This document shows, one piece after another, positions 43,960 through 53,633 of a DNA stretch of 64,000 nt (position 1 is the first letter of the stretch; each line of letters starts with the position of its first letter). Location: assembly GCA_028285755.1 (NCBI GenBank), contig JANQOQ010000008.1:1023399-1087398 (forward strand). The letters run 5' to 3'. The notes under the pieces are model-generated. The model had not been told where the DNA came from. It saw only the letters and a list, made by a program, of their open reading frames with translations, and did not search any database. Both the position numbers and the translations under genes were made by a program. The DNA is from Puniceicoccaceae bacterium. GTDB lineage: Bacteria; Verrucomicrobiota; Verrucomicrobiia; Opitutales; JAFGAQ01.

Positions 43960-44751
43960 ATGAATATTAAAGAAACATTAAGCGCATTTCATCCGGAGAA
44001 CCATGAGGACGATCCGCTCATGAATCTAGCAATCGAGGAAGCGGAAAAAGACCCGGAACTACTTCGGTGGTTTACTGAACAGCTTGAAATGGACAATGCC
44101 ATACGCGAGACACTCCATGCGCAGAAACCGCCTGAAGAGTTGCTGGGGAAGTTGCTCCAGTATCAGGACGCGGCTGAGGAGAAACGGAAGTTGATTTCGC
44201 CATTTTTCCGTAGCACCCTGCAATGGGGGGCCATAGCCGCTTGTTTGTTAATCACCACCGTTTTCGCTTTTAAGGATACGATCATCAATAACCAGATATT
44301 GGGTTATCATGCCTCATTATCGAGTATCGAGAAACATGATGATTTCCGTATCGCCATGGCAGAATTTGTGGATACTACCATTATCAGCCTGGACTTCCTG
44401 TCAGAAGGGCATAACGAGATCCGTCAATGGCTTAAGGAAGCCAATCAGCTTTCGTTTGCCACACTGCCGGATGGGCTGGAAGCTTTGGATACGCTCGGCT
44501 GCAAATCCTTTAAGTGGCAAGACCAATCCATTTCTCTCATTTGTTTTCATTCGAATGAAGGCAACGGCCGAATTGTTCACCTATTTATCAAGGAGGTGCA
44601 GCCTACTGAGGATGCGGAATTTCTGGATACCCAATATGCATCGTTGCAAACGCTATATGGGCGCCAAACCAAAGGGTGGGTTACCAACGGCAAACACTAC
44701 ATACTGGTTGGTTCTGATCCTGATGTGGATCTCACCGATATCCTCGTCTAA
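43960..44751 (+). CDS. Membrane-bound putative anti-sigma factor
   Basis: 263-residue protein that follows the ECF gene by 10 bp. The N-terminal ~80 residues are acidic and helical (DPLMNLAIEEAEKDPELLRW), fitting a sigma-binding domain. One TM segment lies at about 87-107 (LQWGAIAACLLITTVFAF). A periplasmic domain of ~150 residues (about 115-263) contains KSFKWQDQSISLICFHSNEG and ends in TDILV. No FecR domain is seen. The role as sigma regulator is inferred from position and topology. Confidence 0.75.
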   Translation: MNIKETLSAFHPENHEDDPLMNLAIEEAEKDPELLRWFTEQLEMDNAIRETLHAQKPPEELLGKLLQYQDAAEEKRKLISPFFRSTLQWGAIAACLLITTVFAFKDTIINNQILGYHASLSSIEKHDDFRIAMAEFVDTTIISLDFLSEGHNEIRQWLKEANQLSFATLPDGLEALDTLGCKSFKWQDQSISLICFHSNEGNGRIVHLFIKEVQPTEDAEFLDTQYASLQTLYGRQTKGWVTNGKHYILVGSDPDVDLTDILV

Positions 44752-44893
44752 ACTGTAAATAGTTTCCAGTGATAGTCTAATTACGCGAGGAAGCGATTGG
44801 ATTAATTGGGCTTTGGGTTGAAATTGAGCTAATTTTGGTTGGGCTTATGAGACAGTTACATTCCCATAAGTTAAACATCGATACCTAACAAAT

Positions 44894-45568
44894 ATGAAAA
44901 TTAAAAATTATAGCCCCTATATTTTGTGCCTTCTTTTAATTGGCGTGAAGGCAAACGCTGCAGATCATGGAAACGAGGGCGGTTACAAATCTATATTCGA
45001 TGGCAAGTCCATGTCCGGCTGGTTCGTTACACCCGCTGAACCGCAAATACCCTGGAGAGTGAATGCTGAGGATCAGGAATTGCAGCGGGTCTTTGAATAT
45101 GGATATGTCTGGACAGAAAAAGAGTATGCGGACTTTGATCTGAAACTTGAATTTAAGCTAACACGCAATTGCAACAGCGGTCTCTTCTTTCGTACGGATC
45201 CAAACGATCCCGTGCAGGGAGGCTTTGAAATCCAATTATTGGATACTCATCCGGATGAAAAACTTGAGAAGTATAAATTGGGAGCGCTTTACGATGCACA
45301 GGAGGCTTCTAAAAATACTTACAAGGGTCCGGGAGAATGGAACACCATGCGCTTAAAAGTAAAGGGTCCGGAAATACATGTATGGATGAACGGCACAAAG
45401 ATCAATGAGATCGACATTTCTAAGTGGGATACTGCAGAAATGAATCCGGACGGGACCAAGAATAAGTTCGAGAAGCCACTCGCTGAACTACCCCGCACGG
45501 GCCATATTGGTTTCCAGGATCACGGCCACAACGTCTCTTTTCGGAATATTAAAATCAAAGAGCTATAG
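44894..45568 (+). CDS. DUF1080 (3-keto-disaccharide hydrolase-like) secreted protein
   Basis: 224-residue exported single-domain protein (signal peptide about 1-22). DUF1080 marks are YKSIFDGKSMSGW, the DFDLKLEFKLTRNCNSGLFF strand and GEWNTMRLKVKG, with HIGFQDHGHNVSFRNIKIKEL at the end (read as HIGFQDHGHNV plus SFRNIKIKEL). It is shorter than the copy at 32253 and lacks its extra insertion. It is convergent with the sulfatase at 45626 and probably has its own promoter in the 143 bp after the anti-sigma gene. Confidence 0.87.
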   Translation: MKIKNYSPYILCLLLIGVKANAADHGNEGGYKSIFDGKSMSGWFVTPAEPQIPWRVNAEDQELQRVFEYGYVWTEKEYADFDLKLEFKLTRNCNSGLFFRTDPNDPVQGGFEIQLLDTHPDEKLEKYKLGALYDAQEASKNTYKGPGEWNTMRLKVKGPEIHVWMNGTKINEIDISKWDTAEMNPDGTKNKFEKPLAELPRTGHIGFQDHGHNVSFRNIKIKEL

Positions 45569-45625
45569 TCGGTAAGATTGATTCGGTTTTTATTGAACGG
45601 GGCTAAAATAGAGTTAATTAGCCTC

Positions 45626-47035
45626 TTATTTCTTGAATTGGTTTTTGAGCTTGGCTTTTAGCTTATTGACCAATTCAGGATTATTCTCTGCAAGATTCAC
45701 AGTTTCCCCTTCGGGCGAATCATGGTCATAGAGCTCTGCCTGACCGTCTGGGTGGGTGATCAGGCGATAACGATCCGTACGGAGGGTATATCGATCCCCC
45801 CGGAAGTAACCGACTACGGGATCCCCACTAAGTCGTGGGTCTTTCAGGATGGGCGTTAAAGATTTACCCTGAGTGAATTCGGGTGTGGCAATACCTGCAA
45901 GTTCGGTAAGCGTGGGGAAAATGTCGATACTTTCGGCAAGAGCGTTTGTGCTTTTGCCCTTCTGGGAAAGCTCAGGGTACGCAATGATGAGCGGGGATCG
46001 CAAAGATTCTTCAAACAGGGCGTGCTTGCCCCAGATGGCGTGCTCACCGAGGTGCCAGCCATGATCTCCCCACAGCACTATGATGGTATTTTCGCGAAGG
46101 TTCAGGCTGTCGAGCTTATGAAGGACATCGCCAATTAATGAATCCGCATAGGTAACGCTGGCGGCATAGTATTTGCGAACTTCATGAGCGAACGCTTGAT
46201 CACTCCGCGGATCCTTATCCCAGCGATTGTAGTGAAAGAACTCCCCTGATTCGTGCCAGGTGCTCAGACCTTCGGGCTTTTCGGGATGTGGGGTGGGGGG
46301 CAGCTCTACATCGTTGTAGTACTCGAGGTATTTTGTGGGAGCACCAAAAGGTAGGTGAGGCCTTATAATGCCCACTGCGAGGAAGAAGGGCTGGTTGTCT
46401 TGGGCGAGTATTTCCAGTTGATTAAGCGCTTCTTTAGTAATTAATCCGTCTGGGTAGATCGTATCAGGCCCTTGGACGTCCTGATAGACATCCATTTCGG
46501 ATCGCACCACCCGGATCTCACCATGCGCGAGACCGTGCATCGCGCCGCGTGGGTGCTGCCAGGCACCGCTCGGCATGAGGGTACGATCCCAGGAATGCGG
46601 CATTTCGAGGATGGAAATATCGTCCCAGTCATCCCCGCCGAGGCCTCCCGGGTGATGAGAAACTTTGCCTACGGATACCGTTGTATAGCCGTGTTGCCGG
46701 AACCATGCCGGCATACTGGGAGTTACACTCTGAGGATTCTCTGCCAATAGCTCAGCCCTTTTGAAAATAGCCCTATTATCTGCCGGTCCATAGTTGCCGG
46801 TGAGTAAGGCGTATCGTGAAGCTCCGCAGGTAGGCGCTTGTACATAATGGCGGTGAAATGCGCGACCCTGATCCGCAAGGCTGTCAATATGGGGAGAGTG
46901 AATATAATCGACCCCGAAGGACCTTAACTCAGGCCTTAAATCATCCACACAGATGAGCAATACATTAGGTTTGGCGATCGCATTTGGAGCAAGGCAGCAT
47001 ATCGAAAGGGTTAGGCAGTAAAGCAGATTTCTCAT
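45626..47035 (-). CDS. Secreted S1-family sulfatase (CGASR type, iduronate-2-sulfatase-like)
   Basis: 469-residue type I sulfatase (signal peptide about 1-21). The formylglycine Cys is Cys70 in C-G-A-S-R, the Ala-containing variant. The N-terminal [12 protein letters not shown] and [20 protein letters not shown] read like iduronate-2-sulfatase-type enzymes. Metal-site residues include [17 protein letters not shown] (about 321-337). Substrates of this group are usually 2-sulfated uronates or related sugars, but marine homologues act on other glycans. It is divergent from the DUF5060 glycosidase (47177), with which it may share control. Confidence 0.9.
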   Translation of the reverse strand: MRNLLYCLTLSICCLAPNAIAKPNVLLICVDDLRPELRSFGVDYIHSPHIDSLADQGRAFHRHYVQAPTCGASRYALLTGNYGPADNRAIFKRAELLAENPQSVTPSMPAWFRQHGYTTVSVGKVSHHPGGLGGDDWDDISILEMPHSWDRTLMPSGAWQHPRGAMHGLAHGEIRVVRSEMDVYQDVQGPDTIYPDGLITKEALNQLEILAQDNQPFFLAVGIIRPHLPFGAPTKYLEYYNDVELPPTPHPEKPEGLSTWHESGEFFHYNRWDKDPRSDQAFAHEVRKYYAASVTYADSLIGDVLHKLDSLNLRENTIIVLWGDHGWHLGEHAIWGKHALFEESLRSPLIIAYPELSQKGKSTNALAESIDIFPTLTELAGIATPEFTQGKSLTPILKDPRLSGDPVVGYFRGDRYTLRTDRYRLITHPDGQAELYDHDSPEGETVNLAENNPELVNKLKAKLKNQFKK

Positions 47036-47176
47036 GAGGTTTAGTGTATATGCCTGAATGGATAGCTTTCAAGTGGTATTGTGAAAGAGCGTATCAATTG
47101 GGATTAGTGGGAAGCGGTTTGGCATACGTCTTACGTTCAGCTATATTCAATTATTAACCCAATTTCAATACCCCTC
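47036..47176. promoter_or_regulatory. Divergent promoter region, sulfatase / DUF5060 enzyme
   Basis: A 141-bp gap between divergent starts that must carry both promoters. No operator or hexamer pair could be placed with confidence. Confidence 0.35.
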
Positions 47177-48775
47177 ATGAGACTGACTTCATTTAATATT
47201 GGACTGACTGTTTTTGTAAGCCTCTTCGTAACTCAAGCTGTGCATGCAGCTTATGAACAATGGGAAGTCATCGAGTTTGAGTTTGAGGCACAGCATAGCC
47301 AGGATTTCCCATTTGAAGTAGAAATGGGCGCGGTATTTTCACATATTGACAGTGTTGCATCCATGCGAGTGCCTGGCTTCTACAATGGGGGAAATCAATG
47401 GTTGATCCGTTTCTCACCGCCGGAGGTGGGTAAATGGGAAATGACTACTTACTCCAGTCTCGTTGAACTATCGGGGAAATCCAAAACGTTTGAGGTCGTT
47501 AAATCCAGCAATCCTGAACAAAAAGGTCCGGTGATGGTGGATCCCGCAAATCGCCAGAAGTTTATGTATGCAGACGGGACTCCCTACTTTGCGCTCGCAT
47601 TTGAATTGGACTGGCTGTTTGCACTGGATCATGACAATGCGGATGACATACCGCGCACCCGGGAGATATTGGGGCATGTAGCGGCAAATGGCTTTAATCA
47701 GGTGGTCATGAATGTCTACGCCTACGATGTGAGGTGGGGTAAGAGTGAGCAAATGTTGCCGAAACATGATTTTTCGAAACCGAATACCTTCCCATTCCTC
47801 GGAACTAATGAGGAGCCGAATCACTCCGCCCTGAACGTTGAGTTTTTCCAGCGTTTTGACCGGGTCATCGAGCATCTGGCGGAGCGGGGGATCATCGCAC
47901 ACCTGATGATTTATGTATGGAACAAGAAAGTCAACTGGCCCGAGCCGGACTCTGACGAAGACAACCGCTACTTTGATTATGTGGTAAAGCGCTACCAGGC
48001 GTATCCGCACCTCATCTGGGATGTTTCCAAGGAGGCCTTGGCCTACGGACGGGATGATGTGAGTTACATCAAGCGACGGGTGGAAAGATTGCGAAAACTC
48101 GATGGGCATGGCCGTCTGGTGACGGTGCATGATTATCTCTACTGCTCAACCCATCCTGAGACTGTAGATTTCATATCCGTGCAGGATTGGCGGCCCAATA
48201 TTCACAGCGTCATGTGGGATACGCTGAAGCGCTACCCGAGGCATCCGGTTTTCAATATCGAGCATGGCGGTTACGAGCGCACCGATTACCGCGTTTTTGA
48301 TGGATCGTATATTGATCCCATTGAGTGCCTGAGACGTAATTACCTCTGTGTTTTTGCGGGTGTGTATTCAACCTACTACTGGCAAAACAGCTCTTGGTAT
48401 AATGTGATTACTGATCTATCTTCACTGCCGGAAGATAAGCAGCCTCGCTTTGATCTCTACAAACACTTGGCGCAGCTTTTTAGTGATTACAACTTTCATG
48501 AGCTCGAACCGGCTCAATTTGCCTGGCTGTCCTATGTGCTTACCAATCATGAGGATACTTATCTGCTTTATGTGCCGGATGATATGATTGCTATCAATAG
48601 TGATTTTCACGCAATACTTGGCAAAACAGTGACTTATAAATGGTTTGACCCCTTGAACGGGGTTTACTCCGACCCAGAAACCCGGGAGATGAAAGTTCCC
48701 TGGTTCAGTGTTCAGAAACCTGAGTTAATGAATGGGCAATTTGCCGTTCTGATTGTCGAAATCGCGGGTTCTTAA
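47177..48775 (+). CDS. Secreted DUF5060/DUF4038-type glycoside hydrolase
   Basis: 532-residue exported protein (signal peptide about 1-24). The N-terminal DUF5060-like beta-sandwich (about 28-115, WEVIEFEF, GNQWLIRFSPPEVGKWEMTT) is followed by a TIM barrel (about 120-440). RQKFMYADGTPYFALAFELD opens the barrel as in GH140/DUF4038-type enzymes. IWDVSKEALAYG and FNIEHGGYER carry the likely catalytic glutamates. A short C-terminal beta domain (KWFDPLNGVYSDPETREM) closes the protein. Family members cleave unusual branches such as apiose. The exact substrate is unknown. Its stop lies 1 bp from that of the convergent sulfatase at 48777. Confidence 0.78.
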   Translation: MRLTSFNIGLTVFVSLFVTQAVHAAYEQWEVIEFEFEAQHSQDFPFEVEMGAVFSHIDSVASMRVPGFYNGGNQWLIRFSPPEVGKWEMTTYSSLVELSGKSKTFEVVKSSNPEQKGPVMVDPANRQKFMYADGTPYFALAFELDWLFALDHDNADDIPRTREILGHVAANGFNQVVMNVYAYDVRWGKSEQMLPKHDFSKPNTFPFLGTNEEPNHSALNVEFFQRFDRVIEHLAERGIIAHLMIYVWNKKVNWPEPDSDEDNRYFDYVVKRYQAYPHLIWDVSKEALAYGRDDVSYIKRRVERLRKLDGHGRLVTVHDYLYCSTHPETVDFISVQDWRPNIHSVMWDTLKRYPRHPVFNIEHGGYERTDYRVFDGSYIDPIECLRRNYLCVFAGVYSTYYWQNSSWYNVITDLSSLPEDKQPRFDLYKHLAQLFSDYNFHELEPAQFAWLSYVLTNHEDTYLLYVPDDMIAINSDFHAILGKTVTYKWFDPLNGVYSDPETREMKVPWFSVQKPELMNGQFAVLIVEIAGS

Positions 48776-48776
48776 T

Positions 48777-50168
48777 TTAGCGCGAGATAGGATCAGCATC
48801 GTATGCTGCCTGGGCTTTATTGAGCCTTTGTAATAAGGCGTCCACGATGTCTGGATACTGGTCTGCAAGGTTATTTTGCTCACTAATATCTTCAGATAAA
48901 TTGTATAACATCGGAGCATCACTGTCCGATTTCACAAAATGGGGTTGATTTGGCAAAACCAGTTTCCATTTGCCTTCGCGCATAGCGGTGATTTCGCTTT
49001 TGCCAAAATAGAGAGCACGTTCTGGAAGGGATTCACCAGAAAACAAGCGCCCGGAAATATCAACGCCATCATACTCTCTATGTTGAGGAATTGATATCCC
49101 TGCAGCTTTCAGATATGTCGGAAAGATATCAGAAACAATGATTGGATCGGTAACAATTTGACCAGCTTCTATGTTTTCTGGCCAGTAAGCGATCCCTGGT
49201 ACGCGCACGCCGCCTTCGTAGGTGGATTGCTTGCCCCCACGTAATGGAGCATTGGTTCCAAATGTCAGGTCTGGGAACATTGCTTGTGCCTTTTCCTCAT
49301 CTTGATATGCTGCCCGGGTGACTGCTCCGTTATCTGAGGTGAAAAAAATAAGCGTATTCTCCTCAAGACTAAACGCACGTAGCGTACGTAGAATGTTACC
49401 TACACTCCAGTCGAGTTCCTGCACGGAGTCTCCAAAAAGGCCGTTTTTGGAGGTGCCCACAAAGTCTGGTGAAGCACCAATGATCGTATGGGGCATGGCG
49501 TGAGAGAGGAACAGAAAGAAGGGCTTATGGTGGTTTTCGGCGATGAACTGGACTGCTGCAGCATTGTATTGCTGTTCCAGGAGATTTACGTCGATGGGTG
49601 CTTCGACGATTTCATTACCCCGCATCATGGGCATGGGTGGCCATATTTCCTTGCGCCAGACGGTCTGGGGGTGATTCGGTCCCATATCATTCGGGTAAGG
49701 CATGCCGTAAAACAGATCAAAGCCGTGGTTGAGCGGTAAATACTTCGGTTCGCTGTGGCCCAGGTGCCATTTGCCAATCAGTGCCGTGGTGTAGCCTTTT
49801 TTCTTAAGCAGCTCGGGCAGAGTGTTTTCAGTTTCGGGTAAACCGCCTGGGGTGGTAGGCCAAAGCAAGGTTGTAAAGCCGACTCTTACGGGATGTCGCC
49901 CTGTCAATAGTGCTACCCGGGTGGGTGTGCACACGGGTGATGTTACGTAAAAATCTGTGAAGCGGATGCCCTCGTCCGCCATACGATCAAGATTGGGCGT
50001 ATGGTGGACTTCACTTCCGTAGCAGCTTAGATCCCCGTAGCCGAGATCATCGGCCATGATGACTATAAGATTGGGCGGACGATTCGTAGTATCTTCAGCA
50101 TGAACCGCACAGTGCAATCCACAAATAATGCCAAAGATCAGGTACCGAAACCGACACTTTTTTCTCAT
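48777..50168 (-). CDS. Secreted S1-family sulfatase (CTPTR type)
   Basis: 463-residue type I sulfatase (signal peptide about 7-24). The formylglycine Cys is Cys80 in C-T-P-T-R. MADDLGYGDLSCYG and GKWHLGH (about 145), with FFTSDNGA (about 280), show the metal and catalytic segments. Lengths and motifs resemble the galactose/GalNAc-6-sulfatase and arylsulfatase A-like group, which is tentative. It is the last gene of the leftward operon SGNH-PQQ dehydrogenase-three sulfatases, 7 bp after the preceding gene. Confidence 0.92.
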   Translation of the reverse strand: MRKKCRFRYLIFGIICGLHCAVHAEDTTNRPPNLIVIMADDLGYGDLSCYGSEVHHTPNLDRMADEGIRFTDFYVTSPVCTPTRVALLTGRHPVRVGFTTLLWPTTPGGLPETENTLPELLKKKGYTTALIGKWHLGHSEPKYLPLNHGFDLFYGMPYPNDMGPNHPQTVWRKEIWPPMPMMRGNEIVEAPIDVNLLEQQYNAAAVQFIAENHHKPFFLFLSHAMPHTIIGASPDFVGTSKNGLFGDSVQELDWSVGNILRTLRAFSLEENTLIFFTSDNGAVTRAAYQDEEKAQAMFPDLTFGTNAPLRGGKQSTYEGGVRVPGIAYWPENIEAGQIVTDPIIVSDIFPTYLKAAGISIPQHREYDGVDISGRLFSGESLPERALYFGKSEITAMREGKWKLVLPNQPHFVKSDSDAPMLYNLSEDISEQNNLADQYPDIVDALLQRLNKAQAAYDADPISR

Positions 50169-50175
50169 AGGGCAA

Positions 50176-52071
50176 TTATCTGTAATTTCGCTCGATAGGT
50201 TCTCCGCAGTTGACCATGACCTGATCGAGTGCCATACCGATAAACATTTGATAATACCAGTTGCGGAAACCGTCCCACACTGGTCCTTCGATTCGCTTCA
50301 GGTGTTTTCTGACTTTCGGTATCATAGGTTTAGCCGCTTCACCCGCTTCTGCCAGTGCGCGGGCGGCACGCATAGCAATCGCAGGCTCCGTGTCAATATG
50401 ATCTGCAATCGCCTGATTAATAATCTCAAGCGCTGGCATATGGTCGGGCTTCAATACTAAAGCGGCTTCTGCGGCGGGGATGCGGACGTTGACGTTGCGG
50501 TCGTTCATCAGCTTTTTAAGGAGTTCACGATGAGCAGCCGTCTGCTGTGGGTCATTAAGCAGACCAACAGCAGCCCAATAGCGTACGCCTACCTCGGGTG
50601 AATTGCTGAGCTTTTGCAGATCAGTCACACTGGTTGAGGGCATGCTGATCAAATCTGCAGCCTCAAGTATCGTAGGTAGATCGTATCTTAGGGGATCCTG
50701 CGCCATATCGTAGACGGAATCGTGAATGCCGCGTCGCATCATTTCCCCTTCCGGGAGAAATGCAGTGTCACGTGTTTCCAGTATCCAATCATAGAGCACA
50801 TCTTTGAGATTTTTTTTGATATCCGCATATTCAGGATCGTCTACCAGGTTATTGAGTTGATCTGGATCGTTTTGGAGATCGTAGAGTTCCTCAACAGCTT
50901 TGCGGGTGAACATAGCCACGTTGTGGGGGTTGGGGTTCGCTGATTCCAGATCTGCATACATATCCTGCAGGATGATTTTGCGTGTATCTCTAAAAATCAT
51001 TGCCTCACGTATATAGGGGCGAAACGGCATGAAATTGCGAATGTACATGTAACGGTCGTCGCGGACTGCGCGGGAGAGATCTTCCAGATCATCCGCACGA
51101 TCACGGGCGCCAAACAGATAGGGCTGCCCTTTAGGATTTTGAGATGCGACCGGACCGAGGAATGAGTGGCCTTCCATGTTATCCGGTATGGTAATGCCTG
51201 CCAGATCGAGAACAGTGCTCGCATAGTCTACAAAGCCTACGAGCCGATCATCCACGGAGCCCATTGCAAACTCCGGGGTGAGGTGGCTGAATTTCTCGGG
51301 TATATGAACCAGCAGCGGGACTTTCAAACCCGTTTCGTAGAGCCAGCGTTTATAGCGCGGGAAACCCGAGCCGTGATCAGAGAAAAAGAAAATAATCGTA
51401 TCATCAAGGAGCCCTTCATTTTCGAGGTCAGCAAGCTGTTCGGCAAAGAAATTATCGAGGTTTTGGATTAAATCGTAGTGTCTTGCCATGATTTTGCGGA
51501 AATTGGGGGTATCCACAAAATAGGGAGGAAGGGTGACATCTGCCGGATCATGGCGAACAGGATCTACATGAAAACGCCCGGTGGGGCCTTCGTGCGTCTG
51601 CTGATAGTTGACGACGTGAAAAAACGGTTGGTCGGGATTAGGTCGGTTTTTCCAATGCGCGGTAGTACTGCTCTCATCCCACAATCCCCGAAAGCTGAAG
51701 TTATAGTCGGTCTTGTGGTTGTTGGTTGTGTAATAGCCGGCTTCACGCATGAGCACCGGGAGGGTTTTCACTTGGGGAGATTGCGGAACAATACCGCGCA
51801 AATTCATCGTGCCCAGGGAAGTAGAGTAACGGCCGGTGATTAGTGTAGATCGTGCGGGAGCACAGATTGGGCTGGTGGACCATGCATTGGTGAAGCGGAT
51901 CGCTTCCTTGGCAAATGCATCGATATTCGGGGTATTCGCGTGGGGGTCGCCGTAGCATCCAAGGTAGGGGCTCATGTCCTCACATGAGATCCAGACAATA
52001 TTTGGCCTTTCCTGAGAGGCCCAGGCGATGGTTGTTATGAGAAAAACTGACAAGAGTATTAGAGTTTTCAT
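50176..52071 (-). CDS. Secreted sulfatase (CAPAR type) with C-terminal HEAT-like repeats
   Basis: 631-residue exported sulfatase (signal peptide about 1-19). The activation motif is C-A-P-A-R (Cys70), with Ala in place of the usual Ser/Thr, as in N-sulfoglucosamine sulfohydrolase-like enzymes (CEDMSPYLGCYGDPHANTPN and ICAPARSTLITGRYSTSLG support this group). The sulfatase fold ends around residue 500. The tail (about 505-625) has HEAT-like helical repeats (LLNDPQQTAAHRELLKKLM, VNVRIPAAEAALVLK, RAARALAEAGEAAKPMI). The tail may bind partners or substrate. It is the middle sulfatase of the three-sulfatase operon, 6 bp from its upstream neighbour. Confidence 0.9.
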   Translation of the reverse strand: MKTLILLSVFLITTIAWASQERPNIVWISCEDMSPYLGCYGDPHANTPNIDAFAKEAIRFTNAWSTSPICAPARSTLITGRYSTSLGTMNLRGIVPQSPQVKTLPVLMREAGYYTTNNHKTDYNFSFRGLWDESSTTAHWKNRPNPDQPFFHVVNYQQTHEGPTGRFHVDPVRHDPADVTLPPYFVDTPNFRKIMARHYDLIQNLDNFFAEQLADLENEGLLDDTIIFFFSDHGSGFPRYKRWLYETGLKVPLLVHIPEKFSHLTPEFAMGSVDDRLVGFVDYASTVLDLAGITIPDNMEGHSFLGPVASQNPKGQPYLFGARDRADDLEDLSRAVRDDRYMYIRNFMPFRPYIREAMIFRDTRKIILQDMYADLESANPNPHNVAMFTRKAVEELYDLQNDPDQLNNLVDDPEYADIKKNLKDVLYDWILETRDTAFLPEGEMMRRGIHDSVYDMAQDPLRYDLPTILEAADLISMPSTSVTDLQKLSNSPEVGVRYWAAVGLLNDPQQTAAHRELLKKLMNDRNVNVRIPAAEAALVLKPDHMPALEIINQAIADHIDTEPAIAMRAARALAEAGEAAKPMIPKVRKHLKRIEGPVWDGFRNWYYQMFIGMALDQVMVNCGEPIERNYR

Positions 52072-52077
52072 AAAGCT

Positions 52078-53619
52078 TTATCGTCTCCCAGGTACAAACG
52101 TGTCTACTTCGGGAACCTTGTATTTTTTGCGCAATTGCATGAGCTGCTTTTTTAGACCATCCTGGATATCCATATATTCTATGTTCCCATAAACGGATTC
52201 CATTTCATCGGGATCATTTACCAAATCGTAAAGCTCCCAGTCATCGATCGGTCTACCCTCGAGTTGGTAAAAATGGATGAGCTTGTAACGACCATTGGTG
52301 ACCCCGTAGTGACGGGCCACATTATGTGATCCGGGATTTTCGTAGTAGTGGTAATAAAAGTGGGTTCTCCAGTTTTTAGGAGTTTTACCATGTAGGAGTG
52401 GTACAAGACTGCCACCTTGCATGTCATCAGGCTGGGATGCCCCTGCGATGTCGAGAAAGGTTTGGGCAAAGTCCAGATTTGAAACGATATCGCCATTGAC
52501 GCTGCCGGGTGCAACTACTCCTGGCCACCGTATCAATAAAGGCGTGACGAGAGATTCCTCATACATCCAGCGTTTGTCATACATTCCGTGTTCACCGAGA
52601 TACCAGCCCTGATCCGATGAGTAGATGACGACGGTATTGTCTGCAAGGCCGCTTTCATCGAGATAATCCAGGAGTGCCTTTACATTATCATCCACACTGC
52701 GTACACAACGCAGGTAATCCTTTACATAACGCTGGTAGCGCCAGCGTACGATTTCCTCATAGCTCATGTCTGCCATGGAGCGGAAAAAGTCCGCGTTTTC
52801 ATCTCTGTAAGCGGCTTCAAAGACCCGCCATTGCTCATCATTCATGTTCTCGCGGTGTCCGAATTTTAAGTGCCGGTCCGTAAATGTTCTCGCTATGGAC
52901 ATGTCATTGGCTGCGGATGCTTGAGTTCTCCCGGAGAAATCATCGAAGAGTGTCGGGGGCTCCCATATTTCCACATCATCGAGCCAGTTAACGTATTTAA
53001 GAGATGGAAGCCATTGCCCATGGGGTGCTTTGTGTTGAGTCATGAGCATGAATGGCTTGGATGGATCTCGTTCAGATTTTATCCATTCGATCGTTTTTTC
53101 ACCGATGATATCGGTGGTATAGCCGGTGTGGGGAATTTTGGTGGGTTGCCCATCGTCACCCCGGGTGATCATGGGCGGGTTATAGTAAGGACCCTGTCCG
53201 TCCAGAATATCGTAATGGTCAAATCCGGTCGGCGTGGAGCGCAGGTGCCACTTGCCGATAATTGCGGTTTCGTAGCCTTCTTTCTGCAAGAGTTTGGGGA
53301 AGGTTTGCTGGGCGCCATTAAAGACATGCGCATTCGTCAAATTGCCGTTTAAGTGGCTATATTTGCCCGTGAGGATAACGGCGCGACTGGGATTGCAAAT
53401 GGAGTTGGTAACATAGCAACGGTCGAAGCGGATACCCTCATCCGCCAACCGGTCAATGGCCGGGGTTTGCATGCGGGTATCGTTGTAAGCACTGAGTGCC
53501 TGAGACCCATGGTCATCTGTAAAGATGAATATGATATTGGGTCGTTCGCGCTTAGCCAATAAATTGAATGCTCCCGTTAGGCAGAGTAGTATAAGCGTTT
53601 GAATGATAGTGGATTTCAT
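52078..53619 (-). CDS. Secreted S1-family sulfatase (CNPSR type)
   Basis: Sulfatase of 513 residues from the ATG at 53619; six more residues are open to 53637, but the later start gives the better signal peptide (MKSTIIQTLILLCLTGAF) and clears the PQQ gene by 14 bp. The formylglycine Cys is Cys75 (numbered from here) in C-N-P-S-R. FTDDHGSQALSAYND, HLRSTPTGFDHYDILDGQG and SSDQGWYLGEHG fit the GlcNAc-6-sulfatase-like group, whose C-termini also end in an amphipathic helix followed by KKYKVPE. The substrate in this organism is not known. Confidence 0.92.
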   Translation of the reverse strand: MKSTIIQTLILLCLTGAFNLLAKRERPNIIFIFTDDHGSQALSAYNDTRMQTPAIDRLADEGIRFDRCYVTNSICNPSRAVILTGKYSHLNGNLTNAHVFNGAQQTFPKLLQKEGYETAIIGKWHLRSTPTGFDHYDILDGQGPYYNPPMITRGDDGQPTKIPHTGYTTDIIGEKTIEWIKSERDPSKPFMLMTQHKAPHGQWLPSLKYVNWLDDVEIWEPPTLFDDFSGRTQASAANDMSIARTFTDRHLKFGHRENMNDEQWRVFEAAYRDENADFFRSMADMSYEEIVRWRYQRYVKDYLRCVRSVDDNVKALLDYLDESGLADNTVVIYSSDQGWYLGEHGMYDKRWMYEESLVTPLLIRWPGVVAPGSVNGDIVSNLDFAQTFLDIAGASQPDDMQGGSLVPLLHGKTPKNWRTHFYYHYYENPGSHNVARHYGVTNGRYKLIHFYQLEGRPIDDWELYDLVNDPDEMESVYGNIEYMDIQDGLKKQLMQLRKKYKVPEVDTFVPGRR

Positions 53620-53633
53620 GGCTGTTTTTAGAA

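Noticed and set aside
44309-44758. 149-residue plus-strand frame overlapping the anti-sigma gene
   Set aside because: Out-of-frame shadow; the 43960 frame has a TM segment and follows the sigma gene closely.
47468-48130. 220-residue minus-strand frame inside the DUF5060 enzyme gene
   Set aside because: Antisense mirror of a conserved glycosidase; no start signal or recognisable fold.
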